64,000 nt of DNA from Ichthyophis bannanicus. Lineage: Eukaryota; Chordata; Amphibia; Gymnophiona; Ichthyophiidae. Numbering within the stretch: the stretch's first letter is position 1; the number at the start of each line of letters is the position of its first letter. The notes beneath the pieces were generated by a model. The model searched no databases. It was not told the origin of the DNA and worked only from the letters and a program-made list of their open reading frames with translations. The translations under genes were made by a program, and so were the position numbers. Below are positions 44,266-54,030 of the stretch, piece by piece. The DNA lies in the NCBI GenBank assembly GCA_033557465.1, contig CM066033.1, forward strand, positions 11,657,080-11,721,079, written 5' to 3'.

Positions 44266-45499
44266 AGCATAAAATGTGGAGCAAGGAGGGAAGGCATTAT
44301 CACAGGAGAAGCAAGTTCACCATGTTACAGGTATGAGCTCATCCGCTTCTGTTTCATTGGCTGCTTTGTGACATTCCGTGGAAGACGGCTGAGACTCAGT
44401 GTACACTTGGAAACTACCAGCCACTGCACCCAGGATGCTACAGGGATGGGGAAATCATGGTTGGGGGACTTGTAACTGTGAAATTCTTTCATCCATTTGA
44501 AGCTCCGTCCTTCATAACACCTCCCATTTGAAGGATACAATATGTAAGTATCATCACAACTTAACTCCTATCTCAGACATTATTGTGAGTTTTAGTTTAG
44601 TTGGTCACTGTAAATATACAGGAGTCTTCCACTATAGGAGTTTTTGGAATTTTACATTATGGAGTAGCCTAGTGGTTAGAACACTGGCTTGGTAACCAAG
44701 CAACCAGGGTTCAATTCCCACTAGCACTCCTTGTGGCCTTGGGCAAGTCACTTAACCCTCCACTGCCTCGGAAGAAAGGCCTGGCAATCTACTTCCGGTG
44801 ACACTGCCAAGAAAACCCAAGAGCTTCTGGGTCGCCAGGAGTCAGGACTGACTCAAAGGCACACATTGCATTTTGCATCATTATTCTATAGGCAGTTATG
44901 AGTCTTGAAGGACTAGAAAAGGGAACTGCTACTTCTGGAGAAAGATCTGCAATAGTGAGTATATACTTCTGGAAATTTTTCTGAAGGGACTTCTTTAGCT
45001 TAAAGCTGATTAATCTGTGAACCCAGTGTATTTGTTAAATCAGTCAGGGCCTAGTAGCAGCAGCAGTTTAAGTTTAAATTTAAAACATAGAAGAGAGCTC
45101 TCTGGTTAGATTTAGAACCCAGCAGAGAGCTTGTAGTTTAAATTTCATAATAAGTCAGAGCCTAGCAGCAGCAAATAGCTTTAATTTAAATCAAATCAGA
45201 ATATAACTTAGCATAAAAGGCAAAACAGGGTCAGTATTCTTTGAGCAACAAATAAATTCTTCTAGAGACCTTTACAAAGAGGCCTTCTACCTGGGGGAAA
45301 GAGACCTGTGAAACTTTTTCAATAGGTGTTAAAGCCAGGTGGTAGGTCAAAAGGCCATTTTGAAAGACTCCTTCTATCCAAGCAAGGACTGTTAATCACC
45401 CAGGAAGTTGCTCACAGCTTACCTCAGAAGCACAGGACAGGGTATTGTGTAGCAGCACTCCTTTAATAAGTCATGTTTCCCACCCTCCCTCCCCAGTCT
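44266..45499 (+). repeat. CR1 5' region, plus-strand copy (left inverted arm)
   Basis: Reverse complement of 60245-64000 apart from later insertions. Matching blocks include CCACTGCACCCAGGATGCTA, ACAGGAGTCTTCCACTATAG, AGCACAGGACAGGGTATTGT and CACCCTCCCTCCCCAG. In the right copy this sequence runs directly into CR1 ORF1 (60013), so it is interpreted as long CR1 5' UTR. It contains AT-rich TTTAAATTTAAA-centred repeats (45065-45190). A SINE at 44661-44876 is absent from the right copy. Confidence 0.8.
44661..44876 (+). mobile_element. tRNA-derived SINE with RTE-type tail
   Basis: The head GTAGCCTAGTGGTTAGAACA (A box) and GGGTTCAATTCCCACTAGC (B box) leads into a MIR-like core TTGGGCAAGTCACTTAACCC, then a tail GGGTCGCCAGGAGTCAGGAC, TGACTCAAAGGCACACA. 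The tail resembles the LINE 3' end at 53784-53850 (minus strand GGGTCGCCATGAGTCGACTC). The paralogous site in the right arm (near 63607) lacks it. Confidence 0.88.
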
Positions 45500-45530
45500 T
45501 AGACTAACGAGCGTTACAAAGTATAAAGTG

Positions 45531-45720
45531 CCTAGGAAGGTGCCATGTAAGGTGCCTAGTAAGGTGCCCTGTAAGGCGCCCTGTAAGGCACCCTATAGGG
45601 CTGTCTAGGCTAAGCGCCATATTAGGCACCCTTGGACAAGGCACCGCAGAAGGCACCCTAGGCTATGGAACCATAGGTTAAGGTGGCCTAACAAGGTTAT
45701 GGTGTCCTAGGTTAGTGTGC
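45531..45720. repeat. GGTGCC minisatellite, copy C
   Basis: About 12 imperfect units of the form AAGGTGCCNTGT, spaced about 12-14 bp, grading into GGCACC-oriented units after 45585. Confidence 0.85.
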
Positions 45721-46315
45721 CCTAGGGACTGCAAGGTGCCTCAGGATGACATGTTTGACCTGTGCGGAATAGAGACAGTTGTAGTTCTAACACTAGATAG
45801 AGCACTCAGGAAAGGCAATGAACAGGTGAGTGAAGGAGGGAGAGGTGGGAGCTGCTGGACCTGCCATATCTGCAGGCATCCCATGTGCCTGCCATACTGA
45901 TGACAAACATGGTGGGGCAGTGGTACCACAGCACAGGGTGTTGGCAATGTAAAGTACTGGAAAAACAGTTGGTGGCAGACGATGGGAATACGTGTTCCCC
46001 AGTGGAGGTGGAGGTGGCAGGATAGTTACAATGATGGGTGGACAGAGGAGTGGTGGTGCCATGCAGATCAGGCACAGGCGAGGCAAGCATGAAGAGGTGC
46101 AATGCAGGAAAGCGTAGCAGTGCATGACATGGGGTGGCAGACTGCACTGGCAGACAGGACTCTACACAGCTGACAGACGCAGAGAGACGGACCGAGGGAA
46201 TGTTGGCAATGGTGGTGAGGGTATTAAGAACTGGCAGCACAGATCTGCAAAAATATGATCTCTACAGGCATGCAAACTATTTGAGTAGGACAGGCATGAG
46301 AGGAGGGAACAATGA

Positions 46316-46380
46316 GGAACTGAACCCATGAACACTGCCAAGTATGGCATTGTATTAACAAGTAGGCTATACCTCCATGG
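46316..46380 (-). repeat. tRNA-like unit, copy C
   Basis: Minus strand: GGTATAGCCTACTTGTTAAT and CATGGGTTCAGTTCCTCA. Equivalent to 31628-31698 in B. Confidence 0.6.
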
Positions 46381-48529
46381 TGTATGTCACAGCAATGGCT
46401 GGGTACAGAAGGACTGCAGGTCACCGCAAAAACTGTCTGCTCTGAGTGCCAGGATAGGGTAACCCCACCAGTACCCATGATGCAATGCACATACTGAATA
46501 GCTGTCTACAGCTGATCACCAAATGGGGTCTGCACCTCTCCGGTACCTCAGCTTGGAAAGACGAGCTGACAGTGCGTGATACTGGCACAGAGTAGCTACA
46601 GACCATGCCCATTGTGCAGGTTCTGTGTTCACCCTGAGGGATAGGATGGGTGCCCAGCAGTACATGTGGTGCTAGAGATAGGCCCTGCTGTACATCCCCA
46701 TCACTACCAGTGTGTGACAGGTGTTCCTTGCAGTGCAGCCGAAGGTAATTTGGTGTCCATCTGTATCCTGCAGTCACATGTGGCCCTGTGGGACCAGACA
46801 CCAGCCAGATTAGTGTGTACCCTGTCTTAGGGTCTGGCTGACATGGGCAGCTGTTATCAGGGCAGAGGGGTTCCTAGAATTGCATGAGGTGTGTGTAGCA
46901 GTGTCTTCATAGATCATATTGGTATACACTACATACCCCAAAGGGCCCCCATCACCCCTTTTTGTAGGTAAAGAACAGGTGCCCTCACCCTGGGAAGCAG
47001 CCTCCATCCTGTTTGTATGAGACAGCCCTCCAGGGTTGGTGGGCCAGAGCCATATCTATGACTGGGGCAGTGGCAGACCCCACTGCCCCCCACCACTGTC
47101 TGCCAGTCATCAGCAGACAGCACAGTCAGACTGTACCTTTTAGGTGTTCTGACCATGCACAGTCTAACTGCAGACAGTCCACCAGCCAGTCCATAGTGTA
47201 TGTTCACAGAGGAATAATGTGCAGCAAGCAGGCATCTCAGTGATTGGGACCCCAACACTGGAGAACACAAACATATTACTGGAGGCAGATAGTGTAGAGC
47301 GCTATGTGGTAACCTAGACCTGCCATGGTCACTGCTCGGTAAGAGTGAGTGCCCTCCCAGCATGCCATGCTGTGGCCACCCTGTCTATGCAGGTGGTGGT
47401 CAGGCACTACAGTGTCCCAGCCATTGCCCCACACCCTGTGAAGATGCATCCTGGCCAATCTGCCCTGTCCGGGCCATACCCAAAATACTTTGCTCCTTAT
47501 TATGCACCTAATCAGGCTAACGCTGGTAACAGCGGGACAGTTTGGGTCCAGTGAAGGGTGGGCAGCCACAGAACAATGGATAGACATACAAACACGCTCA
47601 CTCCTATTGCAGCATTGTACAAAGATAGGAGTGGTTGGCAACCCTGCCCGCTACACTGGTCCTGATCACAGTGCCGATATTGCTAAACTGTGCAGGGGGT
47701 AGTAGTAGTGCTCTGGTGATAACATCATCCCAATGCTGGGGCCAACAGCCTGACTCTCCATGCATCTTTGGATTGTGGCAGGGCATGGCCTAGGTCCACT
47801 GCAGGGAGGTGGCACTGCTCCCTCCAGCACAGGCACACATCCTTCTGCCAAGCTGACATGGCCATTTGCTGTTGGTGCTGGTAGTGCGCAGTCCCAGGCC
47901 ATCCACTGTGTAGGTAGGCGCCCGCCTAGGGAGCGGGTTCCGGGGTGGGGGGGCATACATGGACATCCTCACATCCTCCCCCATCACTACCTACCAATAT
48001 TATTTCCCTTCCACATGGGAGCAGGATGGCTGGGGGGATGTCAGGTCAGTGCCCTAGCAACTATTGGCTAGGGTGAACCAGGTAGATATAGGTGGATTGT
48101 GTTTGGCCTTGGTCAGCTGCTGTCTTGCTGATTTCCGGTTTCTACGTTCCTATGTGCCACCTAGGCACCCGCCTGGTCTACCCTGTGCCCCAGCTGCCCA
48201 TGCTACATGTCCCGCCTGCGGCCCCCTATGCCCCATTTGGACCATCGCCATAGTGGCCATTCATACTTTGGCACTATGGTGTTGCTGAAAATGGAGCACT
48301 ACTATCACATTTTTTGCGCTCCCTGCCTAGGCTGTACATTGCTGACAGTGAAATGGTTTCTCTCTCCTGCAAATGTGCATCTAACGGCAGGTTTTCATTC
48401 GCGGTAGGATTCAGCCCTTCAGATCAGCGTGTTAGAGTGAAAGGAGCCTCTCCCCGCCCACTCTCCGCCCATTGACCTCTTCTCTCTGCCCTCTCTCCAC
48501 CTTCTGCGGTGTTTACCGCGCCGCGGGAC

Positions 48530-48616
48530 GTCAACAATCGTTAAGTAACGTTAACGTGCGTTAACATTACCTAACGATCGTTAACGTTACATAACGCGCG
48601 TTATGTAACGTTACCG
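48530..48616. repeat. Subterminal GTTAACG/CGTTAAC array of copy C
   Basis: About nine overlapping copies of GTTAACG-, CGTTAC- or GTAACG-type motifs, in both orientations, within 90 bp, in a window that is otherwise CpG-poor. It lies directly inside the terminal repeat, the usual place for transposase-binding sites. Copies A and B have different CpG-rich arrays at this position. Confidence 0.8.
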
Positions 48617-48636
48617 CAGTTTAGTAAACATACCCC

Positions 48637-48690
48637 TAAGAGGCGACAAGGCAATAGCGGAGAGACTGAATGAATTCTTTGCTTTGGGGG
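48637..48690 (+). pseudogene. CR1 fragment flanking copy C
   Basis: TAAGAGGCGACAAGG through ACTGAATGAATTCTTTGC is CR1 RT-linker sequence, the inverse of 57806-57853. The TAA next to copy C is native to CR1 (57851-57853 inverse), which fits insertion of copy C at this TAA. Confidence 0.8.
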
Positions 48691-48756
48691 AGCAGTGACC
48701 AATCAGCCAAAACACAGAACAGCTTAAGAAGGGAACTAGAAAAGACAATGATCACC

Positions 48757-48985
48757 TCACTCGTTATTCCCATTTCTAGGTCACTTATGAATATGTTAAA
48801 CAGCAGCGGACCCAACACAGATCCCTGGGGTACTCCACTCTTCACCTTTCTCCATTGAGGAAATTGGCCATTTAGTCCTACTCTTTGTTTTCAATTTTTT
48901 AACCAGTTCCTGATCCACAATATTACATTGCCTCCTATCCCATGACTTTTTAATTTTACCAAGAGTCACTGATGAGGCTGAGGGT
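48757..48985 (-). pseudogene. CR1 reverse transcriptase fragment
   Basis: Matches 57030-57260 (minus strand): CTCACTCGTTATTCC, AGCAGCGGACCCAACACAGA, TTCCTGATCCACAATATTAC. Opposite in orientation to the CR1 piece at 48637-48690, so the two are separate events or an inverted rearrangement. Confidence 0.85.
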
Positions 48986-49585
48986 GAGGAGGTAATGAAA
49001 GGCTTGTGGCATCCTTCCCACTCTCTATTGCCCCTTGCACCTGTGAGATGCTCTTTATCTTGGCACTGCCAGTATAACTTTCTTCTACCTTCTCACCAGT
49101 TAGCACACTAATAACACCTTCAACAAGTAAACTTTCAATATCTCTTAATTTAGATACAAATCCTAATCATGTAGATTCCTCAGATTATATATCTGCAAAG
49201 ACCATCTCCACACACTTTTCAGCAGGGAATATGGTGCCCCTACTGCTAGGCTGAGTTGTCTTCACCTGTTCCCCCACCCTGCACCATGTAAACTTCCCTT
49301 TGCATCTCTGTGGAGATGACACTGAGCACCCGTTCTTACACTGTTGCACGAGACGCTGCAGCTTTGTCTACTCTTCTTGTAAAGACATCTCTCTTCAGCT
49401 GCATCATGGACTAAAGCAGCCCCTCAGCATACCCTAGAAATGACCTGTACCTTACTGCACACTTGCATCACTCCTGTTTTCTCTTTTTCTCCTTTCTTTC
49501 CTTTCATGGTCATTTAATTTTCTAAACATACGCTTCCTAGCAACAGAACCCAACAAGTCAGATGTGACCAAAGGAAATCAACGCA
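48986..49585. other. Unassigned stretch, no gene seen
   Basis: About 600 bp with no recognisable coding or repeat family. Confidence 0.3.
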
Positions 49586-49589
49586 GTTC

Positions 49590-50705
49590 ACCATCACCCA
49601 GGGGATACCTTAAGGATCAGCACTATCATCCCTCCTATTCAATATATACATCCAACCCATCTGTAACATTATACAACGCCATGGACTATATTATCACCTA
49701 TCTGCTGACGACATCATAGTGTATGCCCCAATAGATACACTGGCACCCGATATAACGCATATGACCCAGTGCCTAGAAGATATGAACAACTGGCTTGCTG
49801 ACAATAACCTCAAAATCAACTTTGACAAAACGGAGGCAATGTTCATTTCCAGGAACACCACTTTCAACCCACCTCAAGTCATCACTATCTTAAACAAAAC
49901 AATATCAACGAGGGACAAAGTGAAATATCTAGGCATCATACTGGACAAGAATCTGAACCTACACTCACATATAAGCAAAACCACTGCAAAGGCATACCAT
50001 TGTTTAAAGATCATCAGGAGGCTCCGACCAATCTTCAATCAGGACAAGCTCCGCACCGTCTGCCAGACGGTAATCATTCCAATACTGGACAACTCTTTAT
50101 ATCAAGGTCTGCTCAAGCAATCCACCCACCCACTCCAATTGGTGCAAAACACTGCAGCACGCATTATTATGTGCACAGCCAAAGACGAGCACATTACACC
50201 TGTACTGCAGCAGCTACACTGGCTACCGATAACTGCATGGGCAAGATTCAAAACAACTTTAAACATATTCAAAATCATACATCAATGCTCAGCGAATATC
50301 CTGCACAACGCATTAACCAGAGAAACAACCAACAGACCTAGATGAGATAATGACAATAACAGACTCCGCACTCCCACTGGATACCAGAAGACAAAACAGG
50401 CTACCCCCAAAAGAGCTATCTCCCTCTCAGCGTCAGCTCTTTGGAATTCCCTCCCAGATGAAATAACGACATCAAGGACTTCCGCAAAGTCCTCAAAATC
50501 CTCCTGTTCACAGAATACTATGAGCAAGTAACATAGAGAACCTATGCCCCACCGACACACAAGGGAGAACTAGGAACCAAGTGACTAATGTCTATTTGCA
50601 GCTCCCCCCTTTTTCGTTCAATGTAGATCCACTGTTTTGTCAACCACTTTGGTTGAAGGATAAAGTGGTATACAAAACTAGTTAAATATAATAAATAAAA
50701 ATTAT
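49590..50705 (+). pseudogene. L2-like LINE, 5'-truncated, with 3' end
   Basis: The RT catalytic region starts at about 49620: SALSSLLFNIYIQP-like, then YHLSADDIIVYAP (the usual YADD reads SADD). An open frame from 49719 (208 codons) continues with MNNWLADNNLKINFDKTEAM, DKVKYLGIILDKNLNLHSHI, LRPIFNQDKLRTVCQTVI, QNTAARIIMC and QQLHWLPITAWARFKTTLNI, typical L2-clade thumb and C-terminal blocks. It stops at 50343 and resumes in other frames to about 50560. The 3' end has AAGTGGTATACAAAACTAGT then AATAAATAAA. Confidence 0.87.
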
Positions 50706-50709
50706 CATA

Positions 50710-51190
50710 TATTGAGATTGGATTCCTAGCTCTTGTGGGCAGGGACTGCCCTGTACCACCCACCAGGCCTGTGATGCCCTGGAGTGCTGTCACCCTAAGC
50801 ATGCTGCCTCTGATACTAGTCATGGAGTACCCAGTTACACAACCTCACACTCTTCAACATACCGGGGAAAGAGGGAATGGGTATGTCAGACTAATGCTCC
50901 TAATAGAATTGATTTCAAGTTCTGGCAGGAAGGAATTGTCTGTCTTTTAGTGCCCTGTGAAACCCAGGACTATCCTGCCCTACAGCACCATCTCCCCAAG
51001 TGTACTGTCTCGGATATTGTCACCAAGGTCATCCACCCGGCTTGGCATAGACCCTGCAGTGCCCAGTTACCATCCCTTCACTCTTCAACAGCTGGGGAGA
51101 AGGGAAATGTATTTGTCCTCCTAATCTTCCTATCAGAATGGATCCTGTTTTTCAGGGCATGGACTGCCTGTCTTTGTCTTTTAGCAGCTC
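50710..51190. repeat. Diverged direct repeat, period about 235 bp
   Basis: Shared ordered blocks: TACCCAGTTAC/GCCCAGTTACC, CTCTTCAACA, GGGGAAAGAGGGAATG/GGGGAGAAGGGAAATG, CTCCTAAT, CTGTCTTTT(A)G. Strongly diverged; function unknown. Confidence 0.6.
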
Positions 51191-51299
51191 GTGACACCTC
51201 ACAAGCCAAAAGTGAGATTGAAGGCTAAAGAGTGAGATCTTTCAAACAGTGCATCTGGGGTATAAGTCTAGAAAGATATTTGAAAGGCATTTCTACAGT

Positions 51300-52045
51300 T
51301 TACAGCCCAGTAAACCATGTAAATGCATTAGGTGGGTATATTCGATGCTCTTACATAGTTAGTGCCACTGAATAGCCCCATCTAAGTCGCCTGTGTGTCC
51401 CGGTGCTATCCTATTAGCATCAGTGCGTGTTGGGGGTGTTCTGGGGCAGAGAAGAGGTGGAGAACGGCGCTAACCAGGCAGCAGCAATATTGGATGCTGC
51501 CCTGTTAGCAATCTGCACCTTAAAGATAGGCGAGGAAAACCTTCACCTAAGATGCCTGAGCTAACCAGGCAACATCCAATATCGTTGTCGCCCGGTTAAC
51601 TTTGGTGGCTTCTGGCTTTTGTGGCGATCACCAGACATTCAATGCCATCGTCACAGCATTGAATAACCAGTTTAGAGATTTATTTTTATTTAACATTTCT
51701 TATATACTGTCTTTCATGATATCAAGGTGGTTTACATTGAACAAACTGAAATTACATTGAACAGGGCATTATAACTTGGAGATAACTATTTTACAGGGAA
51801 CATGGGCTATGGAGGGTTAAGTGGCTTGCCCAAGACCACAAGGAGCACCTGTGGGACTAGAAACCCCAGTTCTTCCGACCCAAGGTTGCTGTCCTCTAGT
51901 GGGATTTGAACCCCTGACCCTCTAGCCTGAAGTACCTTGCCCCCAACCACTAGGCCACTCCTCCACTCCACTTAGAGATTGACTAGGAGGGCATTGCACT
52001 GAAGGGGCACATAGCCCTTCGAAGATCCGGACAGCTGAAAATCGA
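51300..52045. mobile_element. Non-autonomous relative of the 37040-40170 transposon, interrupted by a SINE
   Basis: CCAGTAAACCATGTAAATGC at 51312 and GATAGGCGAGGAAAACC at 51522 match the inverse of the right arm at 39821-40065, with the same order of blocks between. GCTAACCAGGCAGCAGCAAT is the arm's own hairpin, and the inverse half follows at 51552-51600. The right end is AAAATCGAGCCC, then TAA. A SINE is inserted at 51676-51975. Confidence 0.65.
51676..51975 (-). mobile_element. tRNA-derived SINE with L2-type tail
   Basis: Minus strand: head AGTGGCCTAGTGGTTGGGGG and CAGGGGTTCAAATCCCACTA, core TTGGGCAAGCCACTTAACCC (same core as 44661-44876), then a different tail, GTAAACCACCTTGATATC, AGTATATAAGAAATG, AAATAAAAATAAA, which resembles L2 3' ends in this window. 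Confidence 0.85.
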
Positions 52046-52049
52046 GCCC

Positions 52050-53335
52050 TAAGTGTACAGTATTACACAGTCACAACAACACTCCGAAGCTTAAAACAAT
52101 GAGGCAGAAACACTCTATGCCCTTCAAACTGTTTATTTTCTCAATCTTATTTTTTTGGGGGCTTTCAATTAGCAAGCTACAACAACCCTCCTCATAGAAC
52201 TAACAAATTTTCAAATATAATTTATTGCCCAACTCAATTTTTATAGGTATCTATTGCTGATTTTCTGCAAAAAGACTGAAACCTTACAGGAGATCCCATA
52301 AAGTAGTGCATCAGCCCCTGAGCTAGATTTTTAGCTAAACTTTTCCTGGAAATTCCATCCACACATACAGTATAACTGTCCTAAATCTTTCTGCACAGGT
52401 ATTGCACTTTTAGATTTAACTGAATACTCAGACACACGTTTCATTAGATCTATGCAGGAAATCAAGAGTCCAGAGTTGTGCACATATCACATATCACATC
52501 CCAAGAAGCAGCCATAAATCACAATTTCTTTCAGGGACAAGATCACACAACTGGAAACTCTTATGAATAGAAATTGAATAAAGAGTGTAATCAGCTGGCT
52601 ATCAGGCAATGTGTAATCTGATTGTAGTGGCAGAGAAAAAAGTTTAAAAATGCCTGGCCATGCTTTTAAAAGCAGGGCAGATTCGGCCTGAATTTGTGCT
52701 GTAGGGAGGCAGGGGGAGCTTGCTTTCTGGCTGCCCAGGTTTGCCATAGCATCAAGGTGATGCTGAGGGGCCAAATAAAAAGGAAAAAGAGGTTGAAAAT
52801 GAAATTCAAAAAAACAGACTGGCAGCCACATTAAAAATAAATTCAGTACAGTCTAAAACCTTTAAAATGAACAGCTAACTAGTTGAAATGAAGTATCAAA
52901 TAAGGAAACAGGACAAATAAGGAATATGTGTGTGTATGAATGTATGGGGAATCAGGACTTAATGGTGGGCTGGCACTGATTGGGTTCAGGTCCCATAACA
53001 GGGTGGCCGGATGCGGAAGGGCCTCCAAGGAAGCAGTCAAGAATGATGAGGGAGGGAAGGGGGGCTGTGCCAGAGATAAAGGGAAGGAGGCAAGAGCCAC
53101 TTGCCCCCTTCCTTTCTCAACAGGCGGTGAGGTCCTACTGAGGGGCAGGGATGGGGGAGAGTTCAGCACTCCGGGCGGAACCTCGCCGAAGAAAAAGGGA
53201 GTGGGGAGAGGTACCACGGAGAGAAAGGGCCTCGGTTACCAGGAGCATAGAACAAAACGGAGCAGTTGGTGACAGGAGGAAAAGGGGAGGGACCTTGGCC
53301 ATGGTGCCTGTAACAAACTACCCGAGTCTGCACAT
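52050..53335. other. Unassigned stretch, no gene seen
   Basis: About 1.3 kb, AT-rich to 52900, then G-rich to 53300. The opposed open frames at 52879-53272 are shadows of the G-rich composition. No repeat family recognised. Confidence 0.35.
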
Positions 53336-53561
53336 CAGGTGCCTTCTCTGACCTATTTCAAATTCAGGCTGAAAACTCACCTTTTCGCTGCTGCTTTTGG
53401 ATCTTGACTCACCTGATCTCCTTTGTGTTTCCTTACCATTCCCCCTAGATGTATCCCATGTCTACAGCTATTGTGTTGTCTGTCTTGACTAGATTGTAAG
53501 CTCAGATGAGCAGAGGCCGTCTTTTACATGTATCTGTGCAGTGCTGCAAATATCTTGTAAA
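53336..53561 (+). pseudogene. L2-like LINE 3' end
   Basis: Encodes FKFRLKTHLFAAAFGS (the L2 C-terminus) near 53358-53407, then a 3' UTR with GATTGTAAGCTC and GTGCAGTGCTGCAAATATCT. It ends where a SINE begins. Confidence 0.8.
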
Positions 53562-53776
53562 AATGCAATATGTGCCTTTGAGTCAGTCCTGACTCCTGGT
53601 GACCCAGAAGCTTCTGGGTTTTCTTGGCAGTGTCACTGGAGGTAGATTGCCAGGCCTTTCTTCTGAAGCAGTGGAGTGTTAAGTAACTTGCCCAAGGCCA
53701 CAAGGAGTGCTAGTGGGAATTGAACCCCTGTTGCTTGGTTACCAAGTCAGTGTTCTAACCACTGGGCTGCTCCTCC
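53562..53776 (-). mobile_element. tRNA-derived SINE with RTE-type tail, minus strand
   Basis: Inverse copy of the family at 44661-44876: minus-strand head GCCCAGTGGTTAGAACACTG and GGGTTCAATTCCCACTAGCA, core TTGGGCAAGTTACTTAACAC, tail GGGTCACCAGGAGTCAGGAC. Its head lies against the 3' end of a LINE carrying the same tail type. Confidence 0.88.
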
Positions 53777-53783
53777 CTATATC

Positions 53784-54030
53784 TTGTTGTTGTTGTTAAG
53801 TGCCGTCGAGTCGGAGTCGACTCATGGCGACCCGCTGGATAGCTATCGTAAATTGTGTTCGGTCTTCAGTCAGGCGGCTCATTGTTGACAGACTGGTACC
53901 CGTAGCTGCTGTTATTGTAGAGATCCATCTCATTGCTGGCCTTCCTCTTTTGCGTTGACCTTCTATCTTGCCAAGCATGATGTCTTTCTCTAATGATCTC
54001 TCTCTTGTAGATCCTATAAAAATGTTCATT
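53784..54030 (-). pseudogene. LINE 3' end (RTE- or L2-group), 5'-truncated
   Basis: The minus-strand frame 54029-53796 ends an ORF2: LEKDIMLGKIEGQRKRGRP, AMRWISTITAATGTSLSTMS, TQFTIAIQRVAMSRLRLDGT then stop. The short 3' UTR GGGTCGCCATGAGTCGACTC continues through CGACGGCACTTAACAACAAC. ORF2 C-terminal blocks of this kind occur in RTE-, Vingi- and L2-group LINEs; I cannot fix the clade. Confidence 0.75.

Larger units (their letters stand above)
45500..48636 (-). mobile_element. Giant non-coding element, copy C, one end truncated
   Basis: The right boundary is TTTAGTAAACATACCCC at 48620-48636, followed by TAA. On the minus strand this is the element's left terminus. Long matches to B (inverse) and A (inverse) are described under those copies. 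The other terminus is missing: at 45500 element sequence abuts CR1 5' UTR directly, and the tRNA-like and subterminal zones expected there are gone. Interior features are the GGTGCC minisatellite (45531-45720), the segment shared with copy A (45793-46240), a tRNA-like unit (46316-46380) and the segment shared with B (47345-47660). No coding. Confidence 0.82.
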
